Shown: positions 1-8,500 of the stretch, piece by piece
Position numbering within the stretch: the stretch's first letter is position 1
Layout of the letters: each line of letters starts with the position of its first letter
Assembly (NCBI GenBank): GCA_947470855.1
Contig: CANIUQ010000011.1
Coordinates: 1 to 49,682 of the forward strand
DNA length: 49,682 nucleotides
DNA from: Opitutia bacterium
GTDB taxonomy: Bacteria; Verrucomicrobiota; Verrucomicrobiia; Opitutales; UBA953
Direction: 5' to 3'
The notes under the pieces: generated by a model
What the model was told of the DNA's origin: nothing
Database searches by the model: none
What the model saw: only the letters and a program-made list of their open reading frames with translations
Made by a program: the position numbers and the translations under genes

Positions 1-1338
1 CTTTGAATCAGTATGAAGTTCCAGTGCTTGTGCGAGTGCCCAATCAATTGCTTTGCTGTCCGCATCTTGAAAAACAATGCCAGTCGCATCTTTGCTACCA
101 GGCGACCATGGTTTCACGGTGTCAGCTAATCCACCTGTGGATCGAACAATCGGAACAGTGCCATAGGCTAATGAATAAAGTTGATTCAAGCCACAGGGTT
201 CAAAGCGGCTAGGCATTAAAAAGAAATCGGCTCCGGCTTCAATCTGGTGAGCGAGTGCGTTGTCGTAACCAAAACGCACAGCGACTTGCGTGGGAAATTC
301 TTCGGCTAAATGTCGAAAGGCATTTTCGAGAGCGATATCACCGCTACCTAGAAGGGCGAACTGGATTTTTCCTTCCAGTAAAAGTCGACGCAGGGGATGC
401 AAAGTTAAATCCAAACCTTTTTGCTCCCACAAACGCGAGACCACGCCAATTAATGGAAGAGAAGGATTGGTCTCTAAATTTAACTTTTTCTGTAAATCGG
501 TTTTGCAGGCTTTTTTACCTGCGAGTTTTTTTTCAGAAAAGTTTTGGGCAATATGGGGGTCGTTTTGAGGATTCCAATCATCTCCATCAACTCCATTGAG
601 AATACCCTCGAGGTCATTTTGGCGGCGACGAATGTAATCATCGAGTCCATAGCCATAGGCAGGAGTCAGAATCTCTTTGGCGTAAGTCGGACTTACGGTG
701 GTGACCCGCGTAGCATGGAGAATTCCGCCTTTGAGAAAATTGATGCCACCAAAACATTCCAATTCATCGGGATGATAAAGCCATTCGGGGAGATTGAGAA
801 AAGGTAGAATTCTCCGCCCGTGAATTCCTTGGTGCTGTAAATTGTGGATCGTGAGAACTGAGGCCGTGCGACCGAGGAAAGTTCCTTTGGCGGTGGTATT
901 TAAAAGGACGGGGACAAGTCCAGTCGTCCAGTCGTGACAATGAATGACGTCGGGAATCCAATCGGTGGCCAAGCAAATATCGAGTGCGGCACGGCTGAGG
1001 AAGGCCGCTCGTTCTCCAGCATCTTCTCTGGCTGAATAAATTTCTGACGAACCATAATAGTCATTATGCTCAATAAACCATACTTCACTATTCTCACTAA
1101 GGCTGTTTTTGCGAATGCGACAGTGGGCTTTGGCGGGATCTCCTGCGACGTGAACTTTGAGTGAGGGAATGAGAACGGGAAAATCATCACGCCCTGGTAC
1201 GGAACCATAAAGAGGGGTGACCACACGTACTTGATGTTGTTGCTGTGCCAGTGCCTTGACCAAACCGGCAGTCGCGTCTCCCAGTCCGCCTGCCTTTGAC
1301 CATGGCGTGAGTTCTGGGGTGACGTGTAAAATTTTCAT
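1..1338 (-). CDS. glgA: Glycogen synthase, ADP-glucose type (GT5), C-terminus cut by window edge
   Basis: This enzyme transfers glucose from ADP-glucose to the growing alpha-1,4-glucan in the cytoplasm. The visible 446 codons start MKILHVTPELTPWSKAGGL, which contains the KxGGL ADP-glucose-binding loop at Lys15. Further family marks are a VIHCHDW segment, a TIHNLQHQG segment, the ILNGVD region and, near the cut end, SRFEPCGLNQLYSLAYGT, the C-terminal nucleotide-sugar binding and catalytic region. The family is usually about 480 residues, so roughly 30-40 residues are missing. The ATG overlaps the TGA of the upstream exosortase gene (ATGA), so translation is probably coupled. The leader is pyrimidine-rich with no Shine-Dalgarno. 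GlgP, the degrading enzyme, is encoded on the other strand about 10 kb away. Confidence 0.96.
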   Translation of the reverse strand, partial: MKILHVTPELTPWSKAGGLGDATAGLVKALAQQQHQVRVVTPLYGSVPGRDDFPVLIPSLKVHVAGDPAKAHCRIRKNSLSENSEVWFIEHNDYYGSSEIYSAREDAGERAAFLSRAALDICLATDWIPDVIHCHDWTTGLVPVLLNTTAKGTFLGRTASVLTIHNLQHQGIHGRRILPFLNLPEWLYHPDELECFGGINFLKGGILHATRVTTVSPTYAKEILTPAYGYGLDDYIRRRQNDLEGILNGVDGDDWNPQNDPHIAQNFSEKKLAGKKACKTDLQKKLNLETNPSLPLIGVVSRLWEQKGLDLTLHPLRRLLLEGKIQFALLGSGDIALENAFRHLAEEFPTQVAVRFGYDNALAHQIEAGADFFLMPSRFEPCGLNQLYSLAYGTVPIVRSTGGLADTVKPWSPGSKDATGIVFQDADSKAIDWALAQALELHTDSK

Positions 1339-2363
1339 GGGGACTGGGAAGGCAGAGGCGTGCTACGTCCCAATCGATTGATTAGTGGCACGCAGGCAAG
1401 CAGTAAGAGAAAGGCTAGGACCATGGAAGCGTTGCCCGCAAAATCATGCACGTTGCCGAGTTTCGAGAATTGCGGACTACCCATTTCCATTCCCCAGAAG
1501 TCATGCTCGAGCGAGCGGGATCCATTTTTTAGAGCGTAAAATGCCAGAAAGGCATTGCGAGCAATGTTAATCAGAATGGCAGCAAATCCGGCACAGACGA
1601 TGAGAAGAATCCGGCGAATAAGACTTCCCGGAAATCCGCCTTGCAGAAAAATAGCTCCTAAAAATGCACCGACAAAGATACAGGCGGAGAGAGAGCGAAT
1701 GCCAGAGCAAGCATCGGCAATACCGACCGCATCTTGATTCGCAAACACGATGGTATTGCCTCGAACGGTAATCGTTTCTCCGGCGAGTCGCATTAATCCA
1801 GAAACGATCTCGGTAACATTGGTGAGAAGTTCGCCTTTGATTTTATTATCAACCAGATAGAGGAAAGGGCCTGAAATCATCCATACAAAAGTAGGAAAGC
1901 ACATTAACCCAACGGCCTGCCAACGAGAACCTAAGGTAGGTGGAAATTTTTCAGGACCTCGCACCGATAGGTAAGTGAGGCTTAAGGTTGTACCAATAAA
2001 TCCGCCTGCGATGGCTAATGTTGGGCCGACGCCCGTACCAAAAATAGCTCGGGTAGCTCCGCCGATAATGAAGAGAAGAAGAAAAATAAAACCGATGGTG
2101 CCGGCAGAAAAATTGAGCCAGCGAAAATCACGAGTGGCGGGGAGAGATTTTTCACCCGAGAGTAATCCTTTTAGGTCATCCCATCTTTCCCAGAGAACAT
2201 AAGCGGAAAAGAGCGGGACAAGGAAACCGAAATTGTAATCCTCTTTGGTGCTCCAAATAAACCACTGATCCCAAGCTGTGATGATGGCCATGCCCACAAC
2301 AAGAAAGGCTATGCCTTTGGTTGTTGAATCCAGTTTAGGACGATGGGCGAGGGGTGTGTTCAT
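1335..2363 (-). CDS. Exosortase (EpsH/Xrt family) membrane transpeptidase
   Basis: Exosortases are multi-pass membrane cysteine proteases thought to cut and re-anchor proteins that carry a PEP-CTERM-type tail, often together with exopolysaccharide export. This 342-residue protein has about eight hydrophobic segments. The family triad is visible: Cys219 in DACSGIRS, Arg269 in NIARNAF and His306 in NVHDFAG. The C-terminal helix after His306 is typical. The gene sits directly behind an ABC transporter ATPase (no spacer) and overlaps glgA by 4 nt. No protein in the window ends in a recognisable PEP-CTERM or VPDSG-like tail, so substrates must be elsewhere. Family assignment is firm; the Xrt subtype is not assigned. 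Confidence 0.93.
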   Translation of the reverse strand: MNTPLAHRPKLDSTTKGIAFLVVGMAIITAWDQWFIWSTKEDYNFGFLVPLFSAYVLWERWDDLKGLLSGEKSLPATRDFRWLNFSAGTIGFIFLLLFIIGGATRAIFGTGVGPTLAIAGGFIGTTLSLTYLSVRGPEKFPPTLGSRWQAVGLMCFPTFVWMISGPFLYLVDNKIKGELLTNVTEIVSGLMRLAGETITVRGNTIVFANQDAVGIADACSGIRSLSACIFVGAFLGAIFLQGGFPGSLIRRILLIVCAGFAAILINIARNAFLAFYALKNGSRSLEHDFWGMEMGSPQFSKLGNVHDFAGNASMVLAFLLLLACVPLINRLGRSTPLPSQSP

Positions 2364-3161
2364 TTAAAAACGTGGAACCGCCGAGAGAAGTTTCTGCGTA
2401 TAGGGGTGCTGAGGATTGGTCAAAACAGAAGTAGGATTGCCTGTTTCCACGATTTTTCCTTGTGACATGACAAGAATCTCGTCGCTGACATGTTCTACCA
2501 CGGCCAAATCATGGGCGATAAAGAGGTAGGTAAGTCCGAGCTGTTCTTGAAGGTCTTGTAAGAGGTTTACGACTTCAGCCTGCACCGAGACGTCTAATGC
2601 GGAAACTGGTTCGTCGCAAATAATCAGTTCAGGTTGAACGGCTAGTGCACGCGCAATGCCAATGCGTTGACGTTGTCCTCCAGAAAACTCGTGTGGGTAC
2701 CGTCGTAAATAGTCAGCTGGTAGTTTAACGGATTTTAACAAATCGACACAGCGCTCGGTGCGTTCGGCGTTGGTCATGCTGGGAAAATGGATTTCCAGTG
2801 GTTCAGAAAGAATACCGAGGACATCACTCCGTGGATTCAGTGAGTTGTAAGGATCCTGAAAAATCATTTGGATTTTTTTTCGCCATGGTTGGAAAGCTGC
2901 TCCATCGAGCTTACCGATTTCCTTTTCTTGATAAAAAATCTGACCCGAGGTGAGTGGGGACAATTTGATAATCGCTTTTCCTGTCGTGCTTTTACCCGAA
3001 CCCGATTCACCAACCAGTCCGACAGTCTTTCCGCGTGAAACAGTGAAGGAGATGTCATTGACCGCACGCTTTGGCTCTTTTTTTTGCCAAAACCATCCCG
3101 AGCGACTCGGGTAATGAACCGAGAGGTTTTTGACGGTTAAGAGGTTTTCAGAATAAGACAT
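2364..3161 (-). CDS. Peptide ABC transporter ATP-binding protein, OppF/DppF type
   Basis: This is one of two ATPases powering uptake by the neighbouring YejB/YejE-type permeases. The 265 residues show Walker A GESGSGKST, the Q-loop in MIFQDPYNSLNP, signature FSGGQRQR, Walker B LIICDEPVSALD and the H-loop IAHDL. The C-terminal HPYTQKLLSAVPRF stretch is typical of Opp/Dpp ATPases. In E. coli the Yej system has one fused double ATPase (YejF); here the two halves are separate genes. The start overlaps the stop of the upstream ATPase by one base (TAATG). The next gene, the exosortase, begins immediately after its stop. Confidence 0.93.
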   Translation of the reverse strand: MSYSENLLTVKNLSVHYPSRSGWFWQKKEPKRAVNDISFTVSRGKTVGLVGESGSGKSTTGKAIIKLSPLTSGQIFYQEKEIGKLDGAAFQPWRKKIQMIFQDPYNSLNPRSDVLGILSEPLEIHFPSMTNAERTERCVDLLKSVKLPADYLRRYPHEFSGGQRQRIGIARALAVQPELIICDEPVSALDVSVQAEVVNLLQDLQEQLGLTYLFIAHDLAVVEHVSDEILVMSQGKIVETGNPTSVLTNPQHPYTQKLLSAVPRF

Positions 3162-4000
3162 TAGTTTTTTATTTCTTCGCTAAGGGTTGTGAGGCGGCGG
3201 CGACGTTGTCCGAGGCGGGGGATACAAGCGATGAGCCCACGGGTATAAGGGTGAGCGGGATTTTGCATGACGGTGGTGGTTTCGCCTGACTCCACAATTT
3301 CCCCTTGTCGCATTACCTGAACGCGGTCGGCAAAGTGAGCAACAATTCCGAAGTTATGTGTGATCAGGAGAATGCTCATTTTTCGCTGCTGACGGAGTCG
3401 TTTAAGCAGATCGATAATCTCTTTTTGAATAGTGACATCTAGCGCTGTCGTAGGTTCATCGGCGACTAAAAGTTTTGGATTACAGGCGAGTGCCATCGCA
3501 ATCATGGCACGTTGTTGCATACCTCCCGAAAGCTCGTGGGGGTACTGTTGTGCGACTTTATGCGGATTATCGATTAGTACATCATGCAAAGATTGATAAA
3601 CAACAGCATCGATATCTTTGATGGTAGGCTCGTGAATCTTTACGGCTTCAGCAATTTGGTAACCGATGGTGTAGACAGGATTGAGCGAGGTGCCAGGATC
3701 TTGAAAGATATAGGCAATCTCTTTACCACGAATTTGCGTAAGTTGGTCCTCGGTTATTTTTTGTAAATCCCTTCCGCGCCAAAGAATGCTTCCCTGAATA
3801 TCGCATAAAGGGGGAGAGGGTAAAAGTCGCGTGAGGGAGAGAGCGGAAACTGATTTACCAGATCCCGATTCGCCAACGACGGCGAGAACTTCCCCCGTTC
3901 CGACCGAGAAACTAATCGACTTAACCGCTTTCGTGGTGCGGCCGTGAGAGGAAAAGGTAATGCTCAGATTTTCAACGTTAAGTAGCGGTTCTGAGGGCAT
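3161..4000 (-). CDS. Peptide ABC transporter ATP-binding protein, OppD/DppD type
   Basis: This is the second ATPase of the peptide importer, 279 residues. It shows Walker A GESGSGKSV, Q-loop YIFQDPGTSLNP, signature LSGGMQQR (characteristic of OppD), Walker B LLVADEPTTALD and H-loop LITHNFG. It ends with the HPYTRGLIACIPRLG region found in Opp/Dpp ATPases. OppD proteins are often around 320-330 residues, so this is a shorter form. It lies 48 nt downstream of the binding-protein gene, with no terminator visible in the gap, so it probably belongs to the same transcript. Confidence 0.92.
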   Translation of the reverse strand: MPSEPLLNVENLSITFSSHGRTTKAVKSISFSVGTGEVLAVVGESGSGKSVSALSLTRLLPSPPLCDIQGSILWRGRDLQKITEDQLTQIRGKEIAYIFQDPGTSLNPVYTIGYQIAEAVKIHEPTIKDIDAVVYQSLHDVLIDNPHKVAQQYPHELSGGMQQRAMIAMALACNPKLLVADEPTTALDVTIQKEIIDLLKRLRQQRKMSILLITHNFGIVAHFADRVQVMRQGEIVESGETTTVMQNPAHPYTRGLIACIPRLGQRRRRLTTLSEEIKN

Positions 4001-4048
4001 AGAAAAGAAATAAGGGCGAGGAGATAGAAGGGAAAGACTGAAACGAGT

Positions 4049-5977
4049 TTATTCAGTGCGCCAACGATCAAAAGTTTGGTTACTTGGCGGAGTTTTTTCG
4101 TCTGACCTAAGATTTTCTAGGCCCAACGGGCTTTGTAAGATTTTTTGCCAATAGGCTTTTTCGTTCGGATCAATCCAGAATAAGCCTGAGGAAAGTGGGT
4201 TGTCGCTGGTACGAACATCAAAATGCTCGGGCCACTTAAGCCAGCGCCAATATCCCAAGCGATAGCCAGGAATACAAAATCCGGGAATAAACGAGGCTTC
4301 ATCGTGGATGATTTGTTGTGCCTGAAAGCTGATTTGTATCATCTCTGCTTTATCGGTCGAGCGACGGAAATCGTCGATGAGTTGCGAGAGTTCGGGGAGA
4401 TGGGTGCCCGTAATATTATTTGTCTGACGCTTGGCGATAAATGCACCGGAAGGTAATTTTTCTACCGCATTATCGCTATGATGTGATTGCCACAGTTCGG
4501 GTTGCAGTCCGCTGGCGCTCCAAGCCCAAAAACACACCTCGTGGTTTTTCTCCATTACTTTTCGATACATCGTAGTAGGCTCCAAGACTTCTGGTCGATA
4601 CTCCAAGCCACAGGCGTAAGCGGATTCAATCAACGTGGGTAAAAACTTTCTTCGGTCTGAATCATCCATCGTTAGGCGAATCGATAATCGAACCCCGTCA
4701 GGTCTTTTTAAAATGCCGTCGGCGCCCCTTTCGGTAAATCCAGCTCTCGCAAAAGCGGCTCTGGCCAAGGTGGGATTATATTTTGGAGCTTTGATGGTGG
4801 GGTTAGTGAATTCGCCGTACCCTTGATTGAACTGATTCAGTCTTTCATAATCGCCTCGATAAAATGTATCGATGACACGCTGAAAATGTGTCGCGTGCTG
4901 TAACCCGATCCGCACATCAACATGATCAAGGAGAGGTTTCAGTGTGTTGATGTACAGGCCGAGCGGTGGACGGGGAACATCGTTAAAAAATCGAGCTTTG
5001 TGGATTAAGCCCGCTTGATAGGCCTTACTGTCATTAATGCCGTACCAAAACTTGGGTAATCCCATGATCATTAAATCGAGTCCGCCTTGTTGGAAAATTT
5101 GGTATGCCTTATCTACTTCACGAATGACTTTGAAGTGGATTTTATCTACATTGAAGCGCTTTGCCGTATAGCGTTCCGTGTCGCCCCACCACTGTGGTAG
5201 GCGACGTAGGGTGATAGACTGTCCGCGAATAAAATCTTCGTCTGCAATCGCGTAAGCGCCAGTCGTGGGTTGAAATCTTTCGGAGTATACTTGGCAGTAG
5301 TCTGAACCAAAGTCTTTGAAAAACTGACGCGGCGTTGGGCTGATTGACCCAAGGATATAAAGTGGATCGGGCTTTTTACTGGGGAGTTGTAGGGCTATGG
5401 TATAGTCATCATACTTGGTAATTCCCGCAAACTCTCGATGGTAGAAATCATTGTACCAAGGTGCGTTAATCCAGGGAGATTGATAGAAATAAAAAGTGTA
5501 AAGATAATCGTCTGCACTGACGGGTTGCCCATCGGTGAATCGTACAGCGGGATTCAGTTTGAAATAGGCGGTTAAGCCATCCTCGGAAACAGCCCATGCG
5601 GTAGCTAATCCTGGAATCCACCGCAGTGAATTCGGGTGCATTGATAAGAGTGAAAAATCATTCGTATCATAAGCCGAGTCGCGAAAACTATGATTAGAGT
5701 TGGGTCCAACTCGTCTGAGGACGGGAGGAGTGTTATTCAAAAAAAAGTTTAACTCGCCACCCCGTTGCGCTCGAGGGTCAGCAAAGACTGGTTCGAGGGG
5801 GTCTGATTGCCACTGCAGGTTGGATGGTAAATCGGCTAGGGTTTTAAACTGAAAAAATTCAGGTTTAGATTTGTAGTAAGCCGTGGCGCGGGGGTCGGTG
5901 AAAACTTCTTGTGCGGAAAGTTCAGTCGATAATCCGAAAAGAATCAGCCATGCGATGAGAGAGGATAAAAGCTTCAT
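4049..5977 (-). CDS. yejA: Periplasmic peptide-binding protein, family 5 (YejA-like)
   Basis: This protein probably captures oligopeptides in the periplasm and delivers them to the adjacent permeases. The 642 residues begin with a signal peptide (MKLLSSLIAWLILFGLSTELSAQ, cleavage likely after SAQ). The mature part has SBP family 5 features: the WAVSEDGLTAYFKLNPAVRFTDG block near residues 130-155, then ADDYLYTF. A long, Trp- and Tyr-rich C-terminal lobe fits the YejA branch, usually about 600 residues. Its ATG overlaps the stop of the upstream permease by 4 nt. Substrate range is not readable from sequence; YejA relatives take up peptides including microcin C-like compounds. Confidence 0.92.
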   Translation of the reverse strand: MKLLSSLIAWLILFGLSTELSAQEVFTDPRATAYYKSKPEFFQFKTLADLPSNLQWQSDPLEPVFADPRAQRGGELNFFLNNTPPVLRRVGPNSNHSFRDSAYDTNDFSLLSMHPNSLRWIPGLATAWAVSEDGLTAYFKLNPAVRFTDGQPVSADDYLYTFYFYQSPWINAPWYNDFYHREFAGITKYDDYTIALQLPSKKPDPLYILGSISPTPRQFFKDFGSDYCQVYSERFQPTTGAYAIADEDFIRGQSITLRRLPQWWGDTERYTAKRFNVDKIHFKVIREVDKAYQIFQQGGLDLMIMGLPKFWYGINDSKAYQAGLIHKARFFNDVPRPPLGLYINTLKPLLDHVDVRIGLQHATHFQRVIDTFYRGDYERLNQFNQGYGEFTNPTIKAPKYNPTLARAAFARAGFTERGADGILKRPDGVRLSIRLTMDDSDRRKFLPTLIESAYACGLEYRPEVLEPTTMYRKVMEKNHEVCFWAWSASGLQPELWQSHHSDNAVEKLPSGAFIAKRQTNNITGTHLPELSQLIDDFRRSTDKAEMIQISFQAQQIIHDEASFIPGFCIPGYRLGYWRWLKWPEHFDVRTSDNPLSSGLFWIDPNEKAYWQKILQSPLGLENLRSDEKTPPSNQTFDRWRTE

Positions 5978-7275
5978 CGTTCGTATTTTTTGGGATCAAA
6001 AGCCTCGCGCATCGCCTCGCCAATAAAGTTAACCATGATTAAAAGCCCGACCATCGAGGTGACGGTGGAAGTAATAATCCACCAGGCAGACCAATTTTCT
6101 TTTCCTTGGCGTAAAAGGTCGCCCCAAGAGGGTACGGTGGGAGGTAAACCAAATCCAAGATAATCCAGTGCGGAGAGAGAGGCCACCACGGCGGCAACGC
6201 TAAAGGGAGCCATCGTAATCATAACGGAAATAGTGTTCGGTAAAATATGTTTAAAAATAATTCGGCTATGCGAAGCACCTAAAGCACGCGCTGCTACCAC
6301 ATAGTCGCGAGCGGCTTCCCGGTAGGCGGCAGCTCTCATCTGGTGGGCGAGTCCAATCCAAGAAAAAGCGACCAAGATAAGCATGAGAGCGATGAGTCCT
6401 GGTTCGAGAAGTGTCGCTAAGAAAACAATGGCATAGAGAAAAGGTATATTCGACCAGATTTCGATAAATCGTTGCATGATTAAATCAAACCAACCCCCAA
6501 AGTATCCCATCGCTGCACCGAGGAATAGTCCTATCGCATAGGTCGCAACCATGTAAAGGCAAGAGGCCCCTAAGAGAATTTGGAATCCGCCAAATAAACG
6601 CGCTAGAACATCGTGGCCCGACTCATCGGTTCCTAGCCAATGTCCATCCATACCTGGTGGTGTTGGGTAAGGAATAAACGTAAATAATTTTTCCCCAGGG
6701 TGTGGGGAGGGGTTTGTCGGCTGATTCAGCGCTTTGCCGTTCGCAAATTTGCCCAGAAAAATGCTATCTCCCTGAGCATTGCGAAGTCGATAGTCTCCGT
6801 GAAGTTGTCCATTCACAATCGACCAAGTGCTACCACGACTGCCATCAGGGTTGATCTCAAAAATGCGAGTCTCGGGTAATGGCTGATTCGATTGATTGGT
6901 ATAAATTCGACCCTGTGCCGTTTCTTTGGAGTACACAGGTAGGTTCACCTCGCAGACCTCGGTGGGGGAGAAAGGTATGAGAGGCATGATTAACCAGTGG
7001 GGTGACTTTTCTTGCTGCCATGTTTTTTGTAACCAGCGGTAATTAGGCTCTGTGTCCGATGTTAGTCCAAACTGATGTGCTGGGATGTATCCTTGGAGAA
7101 AAGGAAAGTGATACTGATTTTGATAGTGAACAATCAGAGCGCGCTGACCAACAAGCAGAGGCCCGAGGAGAGCCATTAGCGATAAGAAGCCGATGATCAA
7201 AAAAGACCACCATCCTCTGCGCAAAGAACGGAATCTTTGCCAGCGTTGTTGAGTGATGGGGCTGAGAGAAATCAT
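5974..7275 (-). CDS. yejE: Peptide ABC transporter permease, YejE type
   Basis: This is the second membrane subunit of the importer. It has one N-terminal helix (about residues 25-45) and five C-terminal helices. The permease EAA-type loop is visible in REAARDYVVAARALGASHSRIIFKHILPN. The C-terminal LSALDYLGFGLPP and PSWGDLLRQGKENW segments are typical of the OppC/DppC/YejE family. At 433 residues it is about 90 longer than E. coli YejE, the excess being a periplasmic segment between helix 1 and HWLGTDESGHDVLARL. That segment includes a beta-rich patch around SRGSTWSIVNGQLHGDYRL. It overlaps both neighbours by 4 nt. Confidence 0.93.
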   Translation of the reverse strand: MISLSPITQQRWQRFRSLRRGWWSFLIIGFLSLMALLGPLLVGQRALIVHYQNQYHFPFLQGYIPAHQFGLTSDTEPNYRWLQKTWQQEKSPHWLIMPLIPFSPTEVCEVNLPVYSKETAQGRIYTNQSNQPLPETRIFEINPDGSRGSTWSIVNGQLHGDYRLRNAQGDSIFLGKFANGKALNQPTNPSPHPGEKLFTFIPYPTPPGMDGHWLGTDESGHDVLARLFGGFQILLGASCLYMVATYAIGLFLGAAMGYFGGWFDLIMQRFIEIWSNIPFLYAIVFLATLLEPGLIALMLILVAFSWIGLAHQMRAAAYREAARDYVVAARALGASHSRIIFKHILPNTISVMITMAPFSVAAVVASLSALDYLGFGLPPTVPSWGDLLRQGKENWSAWWIITSTVTSMVGLLIMVNFIGEAMREAFDPKKYER

Positions 7276-8492
7276 TTTTCGAATCGAATTCGTGGATCAA
7301 CCGCTGCCACACACAGATCGGAGAGAATGTTTCCAATTAGCAGAACTAAACTTGAAAGCGTCAGTAAGCCTAAGAATACGGGAAAGTCGCGTTGCACTAA
7401 AGCATCGTAGCTCAGTAATCCGATGCCATCGATGTCGAAAGTGTATTCGATGAGGAATGAACCAGTGAGAAAGAAGCCAATATTTTGACCAAAATTAGCT
7501 GCTAAAGGAATGAGTGAGTTTCGTAGGGCGTGAACGTAAAGACGACGGGTTTCGCTGACGCCTTTCGCTTTTGCCGTACGCATATAGTCGGATTGTAACT
7601 GGTCCATAAGGCTGTTCTTCATAAACAGTGTCATCGATGCAAAAGCTCCTACGGTTTGGCAGACTAACGGAAGAATGGTAGAGCGGATAGGTTCATCCCA
7701 ATTAAATCCCGAATGAGGAAACAGGGGGATTTGGAAGCAAAGCAGATAGAGGCTCGCGAGTGCTAAAATAAATCCAGGTATAGCGAAGCCGAAGAAAAGC
7801 AATGAGGACGAGAAAGTGTCACTCCATTGGTTATGGTGTTTAGCTTTATAAATTCCTAAAGGCACGGCAATGAGGTAGGCCAAAGTCATTCCCCAAAATC
7901 CAAACCAAGCAGACAGGGGAATTTTTTCGGCAATGATAAGTAAAACGCTTTTATCGCTTTGTGTGGAAGTGCCAAAATTGCCTTGGATGATTCCGTTCAA
8001 CTGCGGTTGATAAACAATGATCCGACGAGCAGGATTGGGATCCTGCGGAAGAGGGGCATCTTCGATAACCCAATCATCGAGCAGACGTTTTTGGCTGTCA
8101 CGAATTTCCCATTTACCCTCAGGCTTAGGTTGCAGAGATAAAAGAATGCTTTTTTGTGATGATTTAACTTCGACAAGGGTAGGTTGATTATCGTTCAGTC
8201 GTGCCACGGCCCATGAAGTAGGTCCAGGATAGACTCCCAACCAAATCGCATAGGCCTCCCAAAGTGGACGATCAAAACCATATTGGCGTTTTAGATTATC
8301 GAGTTCTTCAGGAGAAGCGGGCCCACTCGAAGAAGGTTGCAGGGTGAATTTTTGTTTGGCCTGAAGTTTTTCAGCCATGGCACGTTCAATAGGTCCACCT
8401 GGAACCAGTCGTGTCATTAAAAAGGCGATGAAAGTGATTCCGACAAAGGTCAGAGGAATCAGGAGTATCCGCCTGAGGATGTACTCGCGCAT
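7272..8492 (-). CDS. yejB: Peptide ABC transporter permease, YejB type
   Basis: This is the first membrane subunit of the importer and probably the first gene of the run. I chose the ATG at 8492 (MREYILRRILLIPLTF) because the family starts just before this first helix. Upstream in-frame options (ATG at 8510, TTG at 8531) would run further into the divergent gene. The DPP-type permease features are FLMTRLVPGGP near residue 25, LRRQYGF-like LKRQYGFDRPLWEAY, and the EAA loop in DYMRTAKAKGVSETRRLYVHALRN. The protein is about 406 residues against about 364 in E. coli. The extra length is a periplasmic segment (EGKWEIRDSQKRLLDDW) between helix 1 and the core. Confidence 0.92.
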   Translation of the reverse strand: MREYILRRILLIPLTFVGITFIAFLMTRLVPGGPIERAMAEKLQAKQKFTLQPSSSGPASPEELDNLKRQYGFDRPLWEAYAIWLGVYPGPTSWAVARLNDNQPTLVEVKSSQKSILLSLQPKPEGKWEIRDSQKRLLDDWVIEDAPLPQDPNPARRIIVYQPQLNGIIQGNFGTSTQSDKSVLLIIAEKIPLSAWFGFWGMTLAYLIAVPLGIYKAKHHNQWSDTFSSSLLFFGFAIPGFILALASLYLLCFQIPLFPHSGFNWDEPIRSTILPLVCQTVGAFASMTLFMKNSLMDQLQSDYMRTAKAKGVSETRRLYVHALRNSLIPLAANFGQNIGFFLTGSFLIEYTFDIDGIGLLSYDALVQRDFPVFLGLLTLSSLVLLIGNILSDLCVAAVDPRIRFEK

Positions 8493-8500
8493 CAAGACGA

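Noticed and set aside
544-807. Plus-strand open frames over glgA
   Set aside because: They lie opposite a strongly conserved glycogen synthase and show no family features.
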